NCBI GenBank assembly: GCA_002292015.1
Contig: DBBD01000063.1
Location: 1-13,372 of the forward strand
Source of the DNA: Firmicutes bacterium UBA993
Lineage (GTDB): Bacteria > Bacillota > Dethiobacteria > DTU022
Reading direction: 5' to 3'
DNA: 13,372 nucleotides
Below are positions 7,225-13,372 of this stretch, piece by piece. Below the pieces are notes generated by a model. The model did no database searches and was not told the DNA's origin. It saw only the letters and a list, made by a program, of their open reading frames with translations. Every line of letters starts with the position of its first letter. Within the stretch, counting starts at the first letter, position 1. A program made the position numbers and the translations under genes.

Positions 7225-8496
7225 TTGAGCAGCGAATCAATAAAAAGGAACAATCATGCAGAAGAGATAGGGGTGCGCAAGACCATGCAAAACTGGTCCG
7301 AGGTCGGGTCGCTGAAGAAAGTTTTACTGCACAGGCCCGGGCTAGAGTTAAAGAACCTTACTCCCCGTTACTTGGAAGCTTTGCTCTTCGACGAGATTCC
7401 CTGGCTTGCCAAGGCCCAGGTAGAACATGACGGTTTTGCCCAGGTGCTTAAAAACAACGGTGTTGAAGTCTATTATGTTGGCCGGATGCTTTACGATATT
7501 ATTCAGGATCCATCTGTTAAAAGTGAGCTGATCAAGCGTCATTTAAAAGCCAGTCCGCTTATTGAACCGGATGTGCTTAATACGATTTACAACTATCTTA
7601 ATGAGCAACCACCCGAAGAACTGGTTTCTTCAATTATCGCCGGGTTACCGAAAACCGAGGTACAGCAACTGAAAAAATATCGCACTTTAAGCGATTTAAC
7701 TCTTGACAGCTATCCCTTTTACTTAGCTCCTCTTCCCAACATGTACTTCACCCGCGATCACGGAGCGATGATCGGTGACCGGCTACAAATCAGCAGTATG
7801 TTTTTACAGGCCCGCCGCTTGGAAACGATTTTTGTCCGCATGATCCAGAAATACCATCCGCTCTTCAAAGACGTAGATCTTGCTTATCATGAAGAAATTC
7901 CTTACGGCATAGAAGGTGGCGATATCTTCGTGCTTAATCGCGACAGCCTGATGATTGGCCTGAGCGAGAGGACCACAGAAGAGGCAATTGAGTGGGTGGC
8001 CTATAAATACCTGGTTGACAAAGAACTGGTCAGACAGATCGTAGTAGTTCAGATCCCTTCCCGCAGAGCTTACATGCACCTTGATACGGTGCTGACCATG
8101 GTCGACAGGGACAAATTTTTAATGTATCCCGGAATAAGGGACCAAATTGAAGTTTTCTGGTTGGAAAAAGGCTTAGACGGCCGCGTTGAGGCCGGCAATG
8201 GTTACACCCTGGTGGGGGCGCTAAAAAAAGCCCTTAACATCAAGGATGTTGAAATTATTTACTCCGGGGCCAACGAGGAGATTACGGCCGCCCGGGAGCA
8301 GTGGGGTGATAGCACCAATACTTTGGCGATCAAACCGGGGACGGTAATCGGCTACGATCGTAACGAAGCCACAAATGACACTTTGCGTAAAAGCGGGATT
8401 GAAGTTATTGAAATCGACGGCTCCGAGTTGGTGCGCGGTCGTGGCGGACCACGCTGTATGAGTATGCCGTTGGAACGTGAAGAGTTGAGCGGATGA
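7225..8496 (+). CDS. arcA: Arginine deiminase (ArcA)
   Basis: It hydrolyses L-arginine to L-citrulline and ammonia, the first step of the ADI route. The protein has 423 residues from the TTG at 7225, or 403 from the ATG at 7285; known ADIs have about 405-418. Catalytic residues of the guanidino-modifying fold are all visible, numbered from 7225: D178 in NMYFTRDHG, E230 and D233 in EGGD, H285 and D287 in MHLDTVLTMVD, and nucleophile C411 in GRGGPRCMSMPL. The N-terminal SEVGSLKKVLLHRPG block is diagnostic. The start is uncertain. TTG 7225 has GAGG at 7212-7215, nine bases upstream. ATG 7285 has AGGGGTG at 7269-7275 and is closer to where homologues begin. No arcB, arcC or arcD is in the window, so energy-yielding use of citrulline cannot be claimed. 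glpX follows on the same strand. Confidence 0.95.
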   Translation: MSSESIKRNNHAEEIGVRKTMQNWSEVGSLKKVLLHRPGLELKNLTPRYLEALLFDEIPWLAKAQVEHDGFAQVLKNNGVEVYYVGRMLYDIIQDPSVKSELIKRHLKASPLIEPDVLNTIYNYLNEQPPEELVSSIIAGLPKTEVQQLKKYRTLSDLTLDSYPFYLAPLPNMYFTRDHGAMIGDRLQISSMFLQARRLETIFVRMIQKYHPLFKDVDLAYHEEIPYGIEGGDIFVLNRDSLMIGLSERTTEEAIEWVAYKYLVDKELVRQIVVVQIPSRRAYMHLDTVLTMVDRDKFLMYPGIRDQIEVFWLEKGLDGRVEAGNGYTLVGALKKALNIKDVEIIYSGANEEITAAREQWGDSTNTLAIKPGTVIGYDRNEATNDTLRKSGIEVIEIDGSELVRGRGGPRCMSMPLEREELSG

Positions 8497-8594
8497 TCAA
8501 AACTATTCAATTATACTATTGCGTACCGGCTGCTTTCGCTTATTAGCCTCTGGTTTGCGATGGAAAGATATTATTAGTTAAGGGGGCGTGCGCG

Positions 8595-9578
8595 ATGGAA
8601 CGTGAACTTTCATTAGAGTTTGTCAGGGTTACGGAAGCGGCCGCACTGGCGTGCGGTCGCCTGATGGGACTGGGTGATAAAGAGGCCGCTGATCAGGCCG
8701 CAGTGGATGCTATGCGTGCGGTTTTCGATACTGTACACATTAACGGCACTGTGGTGATCGGCGAAGGAGAGAAAGATGAAGCCCCGATGCTTTACATCGG
8801 TGAACAGGTGGGTGTCAGCAGGGAGCCTAAAGTGGATGTTGCTGTTGACCCCCTGGAAGGGACCAATCTGGTAGCCAGGGGTTTGCCTAATGCTCTTTCA
8901 GTCGTTGCGGTGGCACCGCGAGGCTGCCTGCTTCAGGCACCGAATGCTTTTTATATGGATAAAATTGCTGTCGGTCCGAAAGCCTGCGGCTGTATCAGTA
9001 TTGATGCTTCTGTCGGTGATAATCTAAAAATGGTGGCAGAGGTACTGAGCCGGGATGTACGCGATCTGACTGCGATCATTCTTGATCGCCCGCGCCATAA
9101 AAAAATCATTGCCGAAGTTCGCGAGGCTGGGGCTAGGATCAAGCTAATCAGCGACGGTGACGTTTCAGCAGCTATTGCCACTGCGCTTGACAATACGGGG
9201 GTTGATATTTTGTTTGGTATCGGCGGTGCCCCTGAGGGGGTGCTTGCTGCCGTTGCCCTGAAGATTTTAGGCGGCGAACTGCAGGGCCGCCTAATCCCAA
9301 AGAGTGAAGAGCTTGATAATTTTCATGAAAAGAACAGGGCAGAACTCGGAAAAGTCTTAACATTGGAAGACCTGGTAAAGAGTGAGGATATCTTTTTTGC
9401 GGCAACGGGTATTACCGATGGCGATATGCTGAGTGGGGTGCGCTACTATGGAGGCACCGCTGAAACGCATTCCCTGGTAATGCGCGGGATCACCAGGACA
9501 ATCCGTAAAATTACGGCAATCCATACCCTGGATAGAAAACCGCGCTTTGTGGCAACAGAATCACTCGGTCGCCACTAA
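8595..9578 (+). CDS. glpX: Fructose-1,6-bisphosphatase class II (GlpX)
   Basis: It removes the C1 phosphate of fructose 1,6-bisphosphate in gluconeogenesis. The 327-residue protein aligns throughout with E. coli GlpX. The metal and catalytic acidic residues known from that enzyme fall at identical numbers: D33 (AAD), E57 and D61 (IGEGEKDEAPML), D85 and E88 (DPLEGTN). Also conserved are PRHKKIIAE, ISDGDV, GIGGAPEGV and SATGITDGD-like FAATGITDGD (about 267-276). The start ATG is preceded by AAGGGGG at 8580-8586 with an eight-base spacer. The gene lies 98 bases after arcA on the same strand, so a shared transcript is possible but not proven. Some GlpX proteins also act on sedoheptulose 1,7-bisphosphate; the sequence does not decide this. 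It is convergent with the stress-protein gene. Confidence 0.96.
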   Translation: MERELSLEFVRVTEAAALACGRLMGLGDKEAADQAAVDAMRAVFDTVHINGTVVIGEGEKDEAPMLYIGEQVGVSREPKVDVAVDPLEGTNLVARGLPNALSVVAVAPRGCLLQAPNAFYMDKIAVGPKACGCISIDASVGDNLKMVAEVLSRDVRDLTAIILDRPRHKKIIAEVREAGARIKLISDGDVSAAIATALDNTGVDILFGIGGAPEGVLAAVALKILGGELQGRLIPKSEELDNFHEKNRAELGKVLTLEDLVKSEDIFFAATGITDGDMLSGVRYYGGTAETHSLVMRGITRTIRKITAIHTLDRKPRFVATESLGRH

Positions 9579-9644
9579 CAGTTTGTTAAACAGGCCGTCG
9601 GAAGATGCATTTATGATTTTCTGTCGTCAGTGTATCCTGGTAGT

Positions 9645-10097
9645 TTATTTTACGATTAGAATGTTGGTTTTAACCAGTTGCAGAACCGTACTGCTGACAC
9701 TGCCCATAAAGAGTTTTTTTACTCCACCGTTACCCCGGCGGCCGATTACCACCAAGTCGTAATTTCCACTATCAGCTTCAAGGGCTATCATCTCGGCTGG
9801 ATGCCCGACTTTAAAGATCGTCTTCAGTTTGATATTAAGGGCATCAAACACGCTTGTTGCTTCAGAAAAAACTTTTTTCCTTTCTTCAATTATGCGCTTG
9901 TCGAGGTTCTTAATCTGCTTCTCCACTTCCGGAGAGAAAGGATATTTGCTTTGCCAGTAATCCGGGATCATCGATGCGCTCTCATGGACATAAATTATTG
10001 CCACTTCACTATTTGTGCACTCACCTACCATGCGCGCCGCAAATTCGATACACTTCCTGCTATTTTCTGAGCCGTCGGTACAAACCAGAATTTTCAA
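9645..10097 (-). CDS. Universal stress protein, single UspA domain
   Basis: A small cytoplasmic nucleotide-binding protein of the Usp family, 150 residues with the start chosen here. It begins MKILVCTDGSENS, with the conserved Asp at D8. It carries the ATP-binding signature G-2x-G-9x-G-S as G119, G122, G132 and S133 (VIGRRGNGGVKKLFMGS), so it is the ATP-binding rather than the UspA-like non-binding type. A charged helix (about residues 57-80) sits between the strands. The TTG at 10097 is chosen because AGAAGGGAG at 10106-10114 lies eight bases upstream and the N-terminus then matches the family. The in-frame ATG at 10133 adds 12 residues not found in the family and has only a weak ribosome site. 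The gene stands alone, convergent with glpX. The cellular role of single Usp proteins is usually unknown. Confidence 0.9.
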   Translation of the reverse strand: MKILVCTDGSENSRKCIEFAARMVGECTNSEVAIIYVHESASMIPDYWQSKYPFSPEVEKQIKNLDKRIIEERKKVFSEATSVFDALNIKLKTIFKVGHPAEMIALEADSGNYDLVVIGRRGNGGVKKLFMGSVSSTVLQLVKTNILIVK

Positions 10098-10215
10098 GTT
10101 CGTTTCTCCCTTCTTTGCACCATATGTAGTCATTAACTTCTGTTTTGCGAGCTTGCTTAGATAACAGGCTTAATTAAAACGGAACACAAACTTGCACCTC
10201 GATAGAACAATTGAG

Positions 10216-10258
10216 TACCAAGACAACTTTAAAGAGGCGCGGGTCATGTTCCTTGGTA
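10216..10258. repeat. Inverted repeat, 7-base arms
   Basis: TACCAAG at 10216-10222 is perfectly complementary to CTTGGTA at 10252-10258. GAG just outside the left arm can pair with CTC at 10261-10263 across a two-base bulge. The loop is 29 bases. It lies about 120 bases upstream of the stress-protein start, where it could form in a leader RNA or serve as a protein site. Confidence 0.5.
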
Positions 10259-10293
10259 AGCTCAGTATACCGTATCACAAAAGAACCGGCAAG

Positions 10294-10310
10294 AACTGGT
10301 AGAACCGGTT
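10294..10310. repeat. Tight hairpin, 7-base arms, 3-base loop
   Basis: AACTGGT and ACCGGTT pair over seven positions (one G-T wobble) around an AGA loop. A second small GGC-AAC-GCC hairpin follows directly at 10311-10319. No run of T follows on either strand, so an ordinary intrinsic terminator is unlikely. Confidence 0.5.
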
Positions 10311-10616
10311 GGCAACGCCAGTCCGAGAATTTCTTGGCCCGGGCTGCCCTGTTTCTTAGCCGACCCCGGTGGCGCTAATACCGGCACCGTAACCACGATG
10401 CTTTTTGACATCACTCCGACTACGCTATGGAATGATTGCGGGATACGATAAAAATTATAGATTCATTGCCTATCGTGACGAAGCGCTGATACTGATGGCA
10501 CCGCTTTTTGCCGGTTATAACGGGCTAATCACGTCAGAAGATTTGTAGGCTTCGGCAAATACGAACCGCCGCGGTTTTAACCGGGGCAACCTCGATTGGG
10601 TTTAAAGTTGTGAAAT

Positions 10617-10628
10617 GTTGTCGACAAC
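10617..10628. repeat. Palindrome GTTGTCGACAAC with adjacent direct repeat
   Basis: A perfect 12-base palindrome lies 28 bases beyond the stop of the PLP-enzyme gene. Its right half begins a GACAACCC octamer (10623-10630) that recurs at 10640-10647, 17 bases on. It may be a protein-binding site or part of a 3'-end structure; no T-run is attached. Confidence 0.4.
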
Positions 10629-10655
10629 CCCGTCCCCCTGACAACCCGTGACAAT

Positions 10656-12149
10656 TTAGAGTCCTTTCCGGAAAATCTCGATTACGACATAATTGACGAG
10701 CAGTTCCATAATCTCCGGCGGGATGGAATCAAAGAGTTCGTTCAGCAGGGCCATTTCCTGGGGCATTTCATCCTCCATGCCGAAGGCCTTAAGCAATTCA
10801 GGGCCATAAAGGGCGAGGTTTTCTTCCACCTTGCCCATGATTTGCCTCATTGCTTCGTAATCCATGTCGCCTGCCGTCATGCCCATGATCATGCCGAAGC
10901 CCTTGGCCATGCCTTCAATTTCTGAAGGCGGCACCTTGGCGACTTCCGATTTAGTTTCTTCAAGATCTTTTAAGAACTGTGTGGCCATCCGGTCGTGAAT
11001 AGGGGTAACGGTTAAGTGGATGCTGCGCGGGATATTCATATTAGCGATACCTCGCTGCGGGTTTACATACCATCCCTTGTCCAGCAGTGCATCGCTTAAT
11101 GTAAACAGGTTGACCTCATCAGAAGTGAAAGCGACAATCGGGGACCGCGGCCGGCCGATGATCTTAAAGCCCATTTTGATCAAACCATCCGTAATCTGGT
11201 TCCTGGCCTGCAGCAGCCGGCGGGCCAGGTCCAGGTACCCCTGCTCGCCGAGAAAGTGCAGCGCCGCCCAGGTCGCCGCAACCGGGCCGGCGGATCTGCT
11301 GGACAAAACTCCCGGGTTGACGATCGGGTAACCCGGCCAGCGCATATTAACATATTGTGAAAGCATCTTGCTGAAACCTTTGCGAAATAGAACTACCGAA
11401 GCGCCAATGCTGGAATAGGCAAACTTGTGCGGGTCCATTGAAATCGATGAAACACCGGGGATCGTAAAGTCGAAGACCGGAATCGGTTCGCCCAGCTTTC
11501 GGAGCAACGGCAAAATAAAGCCGCCGACGCAGGCATCAACATGAAACCAGATACCGTTTTCCTCTGCTATCCGGGCAAATTCTTCGATCGGGTCAAGAGT
11601 GCCGAATGGCCAGTTGGGAACGGAGCCGACTATCATGGCCGTGTTTTCCGTAATAGCTGCCCTGATTGCCTCCGGGTCACCTTCTAAGGTTTCTTCATTT
11701 ATGGAAACCCTTATCAGGTTCATACCCATATATTCCGCAGCTTTTTCATAACATGGATGCCCGGTTACCGGCATAACTATTTCCGGGATCTGAAAACCCT
11801 TCTTAATAAAAAACTGGTCCCGTGCCGCTTTAACAGCTAAGAAAACACTTTCCGTGCCGCCAAAAGTAAAAGTACCTACCGCTTCCTCGCCGGCGTTCAT
11901 CATCGATTTGGCAATATCGATAACCTCTTTTTCCAGCCTTATCGGGCCCCGAAACTCCGTGAAATCAAGGAAATTTTTGTCCATAAACATCGAGAAGGCC
12001 TGGTGCGACAATTTCCTTAGCTCTTCAACCCCCGATTCAAAGGCAACGGTAAATAGCTTGCCACTGTAGGGATCAGCATCAAGCTTGGCATATTCTCCCA
12101 GCTTTTCAATAACCTCAGCTTGCGTATACGGCTTCTCCGGCAAACCCAT
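10656..12149 (-). CDS. PLP-dependent lyase/decarboxylase, sphingosine-1-phosphate lyase-like
   Basis: A fold-type I PLP enzyme of the group II decarboxylase family, 497 residues. The PLP lysine is K242 in SSISMDPHKFAYSSIGASVVLF, the Asp that pairs with the PLP ring is D205 in WFHVDACVGGF, and FGGTES (96-101) holds the cofactor phosphate. The HVDAC(V/L)GGF block, the Ser-x-Asp-x-His-Lys-(Y/F) block and the C-terminal GMAKGFGMIMGMT resemble sphingosine-1-phosphate lyase more than glutamate or tyrosine decarboxylase. No N-terminal membrane segment is present, as in soluble bacterial members. The substrate is unknown: a phospho-amino alcohol or an amino acid are both possible. The ATG at 12149 is chosen because AAAGGGG (12158-12164) lies eight bases upstream; the GTG at 12158 would overlap that SD. 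The last 85 residues contain 11 Met. The gene stands alone. Confidence 0.88.
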   Translation of the reverse strand: MGLPEKPYTQAEVIEKLGEYAKLDADPYSGKLFTVAFESGVEELRKLSHQAFSMFMDKNFLDFTEFRGPIRLEKEVIDIAKSMMNAGEEAVGTFTFGGTESVFLAVKAARDQFFIKKGFQIPEIVMPVTGHPCYEKAAEYMGMNLIRVSINEETLEGDPEAIRAAITENTAMIVGSVPNWPFGTLDPIEEFARIAEENGIWFHVDACVGGFILPLLRKLGEPIPVFDFTIPGVSSISMDPHKFAYSSIGASVVLFRKGFSKMLSQYVNMRWPGYPIVNPGVLSSRSAGPVAATWAALHFLGEQGYLDLARRLLQARNQITDGLIKMGFKIIGRPRSPIVAFTSDEVNLFTLSDALLDKGWYVNPQRGIANMNIPRSIHLTVTPIHDRMATQFLKDLEETKSEVAKVPPSEIEGMAKGFGMIMGMTAGDMDYEAMRQIMGKVEENLALYGPELLKAFGMEDEMPQEMALLNELFDSIPPEIMELLVNYVVIEIFRKGL

Positions 12150-12631
12150 GACAAACACCCCTTTGTGGTTATTAAAATATAGCCTTGCGACTCATAGCCG
12201 ACCTTAACAACGGCCGAAAATCCAGGCAGGCGGAAAATAAAAATTCTTAAGCGTTGTGATCGCTAAGATTACAGTTAATCTGCAAATAAACCTGGGTGCA
12301 AAGGTGGTGTAAAGGGTGCTGCTATTGGTCAGTGGTTACTGCAGCGGTGTGTGCAAGAATAGCTCTTTTCTGAGAATTACAGGCAGTCTGTTTCAGTGGC
12401 TAGGGCAGTAAATTTTTCAATCTGTTAAGGGAATATTACTACATATCCCCGATGTGAAACAAGCCTTCGAAGTTTAATATTTTCAAGGTTTACGATGTTG
12501 TCACCCTGCTCCATTTTCCCATAATATGCTTATTTTATCAATTCCTATGTTGTAGAGGCTAAAGGCTTCCTGACACTCATACAATTAAAAAGCTGCTGCC
12601 TCAAGTCATTTAACCAGCTGGCTGCCACGGA
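12150..12631. other. Intergenic region between acetyltransferase and PLP-lyase genes
   Basis: Nearly 480 AT-rich bases lie downstream of the acetyltransferase gene and upstream of the PLP-enzyme gene, both on the minus strand. The PLP-enzyme promoter should lie here. A possible -10 (TATATT on the minus strand, about 12176-12181) lies shortly before its ribosome site, but no good -35 is seen at normal spacing. A possible 29-residue micro-ORF on the minus strand spans 12425-12514. Otherwise I see no gene, tRNA or clear terminator. Confidence 0.5.
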
Positions 12632-13258
12632 TCAGCCATTAATTTTGAACATGTGGTAAGCAGTTAGGCCCCGGGCGATCCTTTTCTCCACGACCTTGTA
12701 GCCGAAGCGTTCATAGATACTTACATTTTTTTCATCACCGGTAAGCAGGTATATCCCCGAATAGTTATTGTCGCTTAGGTGATCATGGTGGATCTGCTCA
12801 AGGAGCCGGCGGGCGATACCCCGGCCCTGGTAATCAGGGTCTACGGCTAATATTTCAAGGGTGCAGTTGTTTTTCGGCAAACCGGCAGGCAGCTTAGTCG
12901 CCCCATACAGCATGCGGGCTGCTCTGAGAATGGAAGGAAACAGCGGAAACAGGCGGGTCAGGTTCCTTATAAACAGCCTAACTGATTTAAACTTGCTTTT
13001 TCGCGCGCCTGGAGTGATCAGCCCGGCAGTTCCCACAATCCGGTTATTTTCCAGCGCAGCGTAGATCGGATCGCCGGCATCAAGATGGATTGTATAAAGC
13101 ATTTTAACCACAACAGCGTAAGCGCTTTTTAGCCGCGGATCGGCCAGATCCAGCCAGAACGAGGTAAAAGCTTCATCCTTGAAGGCCATAAGCATAACTC
13201 CAACTGCTTCCTCAAGCCTCTTGTGAGTCAGTGTTGTGATCTTAATATCCTGTTCCAT
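12632..13258 (-). CDS. GNAT-family N-acetyltransferase
   Basis: A 208-residue cytoplasmic acetyltransferase of the GNAT superfamily, which moves an acetyl group from acetyl-CoA to an amine. The acetyl-CoA-binding motif A is LEILAVDPDYQGRGIARRLL (134-153), with the Q-x-x-G-x-A pyrophosphate loop at Q144 to A149. The late motif YERFGYKVVEK (188-198) is also typical. The middle (about 85-130) is a basic, hydrophobic insertion with FPLFPSILRAARMLYG, which may shape the acceptor site. The ATG at 13258 is preceded by GGAGGG a few bases upstream and by a good promoter. The acceptor cannot be predicted: members act on antibiotics, polyamines, proteins or small metabolites, and no neighbour gives a hint. 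It is transcribed on its own, away from the window end. Confidence 0.88.
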   Translation of the reverse strand: MEQDIKITTLTHKRLEEAVGVMLMAFKDEAFTSFWLDLADPRLKSAYAVVVKMLYTIHLDAGDPIYAALENNRIVGTAGLITPGARKSKFKSVRLFIRNLTRLFPLFPSILRAARMLYGATKLPAGLPKNNCTLEILAVDPDYQGRGIARRLLEQIHHDHLSDNNYSGIYLLTGDEKNVSIYERFGYKVVEKRIARGLTAYHMFKING

Positions 13259-13285
13259 CTTAACACCCTCCAGTTTCCTTTTTAC

Positions 13286-13294
13286 ATTATATCA
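13286..13294 (-). promoter_or_regulatory. Extended -10 promoter of the acetyltransferase gene
   Basis: On the minus strand TGATATAAT gives a perfect TATAAT with the TG of an extended -10 element. Its downstream edge is 27 bases before the ATG, leaving a leader of about 20 bases that includes the GGAGGG ribosome site. No good -35 hexamer is seen at 16-18 bases, which fits an extended -10 promoter or an activated one. Confidence 0.7.
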
Positions 13295-13300
13295 GAGACC

Positions 13301-13319
13301 TTCATACGGGCAGTATGGA
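13301..13319. promoter_or_regulatory. Dyad at the -35 region, possible operator
   Basis: TTCATAC and GTATGGA form arms around a five-base GGGCA centre: CATAC/GTATG pairs perfectly and the flanks extend it with one wobble. The dyad covers the position where the -35 box of the acetyltransferase promoter would lie. It could bind a regulator, but no candidate regulator gene is in the window. Confidence 0.4.
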
Positions 13320-13372
13320 ATCGCAAAGAGAGATTAAAATTAAAAACAAAACTAACGAAAATTTTTTGTTGA

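Larger units (their letters stand above)
10098..10655. other. Long gap rich in inverted repeats, no clear gene
   Basis: This gap of more than 500 bases lies upstream of the stress-protein gene and downstream of the PLP-enzyme gene. It holds several inverted repeats: TACCAAG/CTTGGTA (10216-10222 and 10252-10258), AACTGGT/ACCGGTT (10294-10310) and CCGGT/ACCGG (10366-10384). It also holds a 12-base palindrome at 10617-10628. Two short open stretches on the plus strand (10260-10451 and 10432-10548) do not match a family I know. None of the hairpins ends in a clear T-run. Confidence 0.5.

Noticed and set aside
9579..9644. Bidirectional terminator between convergent glpX and the stress-protein gene
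   Set aside because: Expected from gene layout, but only a four-base-pair dyad (GTTTgttAAAC) is seen, too weak to call.
12582..12631. Terminator after the acetyltransferase gene (AGCTG...CAGCT then T-run on the minus strand)
   Set aside because: There is a short T-run, but the stem is five pairs with a long loop, and the similar arms look more like direct repeats (AGCTGCTGCC / AGCTGGCTGCC).
1..13372. CRISPR array, insertion sequence, prophage or defence system
   Set aside because: No regularly spaced repeats, transposase, integrase or terminal inverted repeats were found; the genes are mostly housekeeping.

Overview
The window reads as chromosomal DNA of a Gram-positive, probably anaerobic, Clostridia-like bacterium. 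This is inferred from a compact trp operon with coupled genes, a CshA-type DEAD-box helicase very close to the Bacillus/Clostridium family, strong purine-rich Shine-Dalgarno (SD) sequences, several GTG/TTG starts, and a moderate GC content. The exact genus cannot be named from sequence alone.

Layout. (1) 1-4149, plus strand: the distal part of a tryptophan operon, trpD (5'-truncated by the window edge), trpC, trpF, trpB and trpA. Spacings are tiny or overlapping, and together the genes turn anthranilate into tryptophan. All catalytic residues checked are present. (2) 4150-4716: a decayed strip holding a truncated P-loop ATPase fragment on the minus strand. (3) 4717-6994, minus strand: cshA followed 46 bases later by a crotonase-family gene, probably co-transcribed. 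(4) 7225-9578, plus strand, divergent from cshA: arginine deiminase (arcA) without arcB/arcC, then class II fructose-1,6-bisphosphatase (glpX). (5) 9645-10097, minus: a single-domain universal stress protein, convergent with glpX. (6) 10098-10655: over 500 bases with no convincing gene, but with several hairpins and two short open stretches offset by one base. (7) 10656-12149, minus: a PLP enzyme of the sphingosine-1-phosphate lyase / group II decarboxylase family. (8) 12150-12631: non-coding, with one possible micro-ORF. (9) 12632-13258, minus: a GNAT acetyltransferase with a clear extended -10 promoter and a dyad at its -35 region.

Beyond the trp operon the genes do not form one pathway. 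They are a set of housekeeping and stress or metabolic functions: RNA remodelling, arginine catabolism, gluconeogenesis, acyl-CoA chemistry and stress response. No mobile element, CRISPR array, tRNA or rRNA was found. No clearly new multi-gene system is visible. The points most worth a second look are the S1P-lyase-like enzyme with its extended C-terminus, the hairpin-rich gap at 10098-10655, the ATPase relic after trpA, and the orphan Shine-Dalgarno at the trpD/trpC junction.
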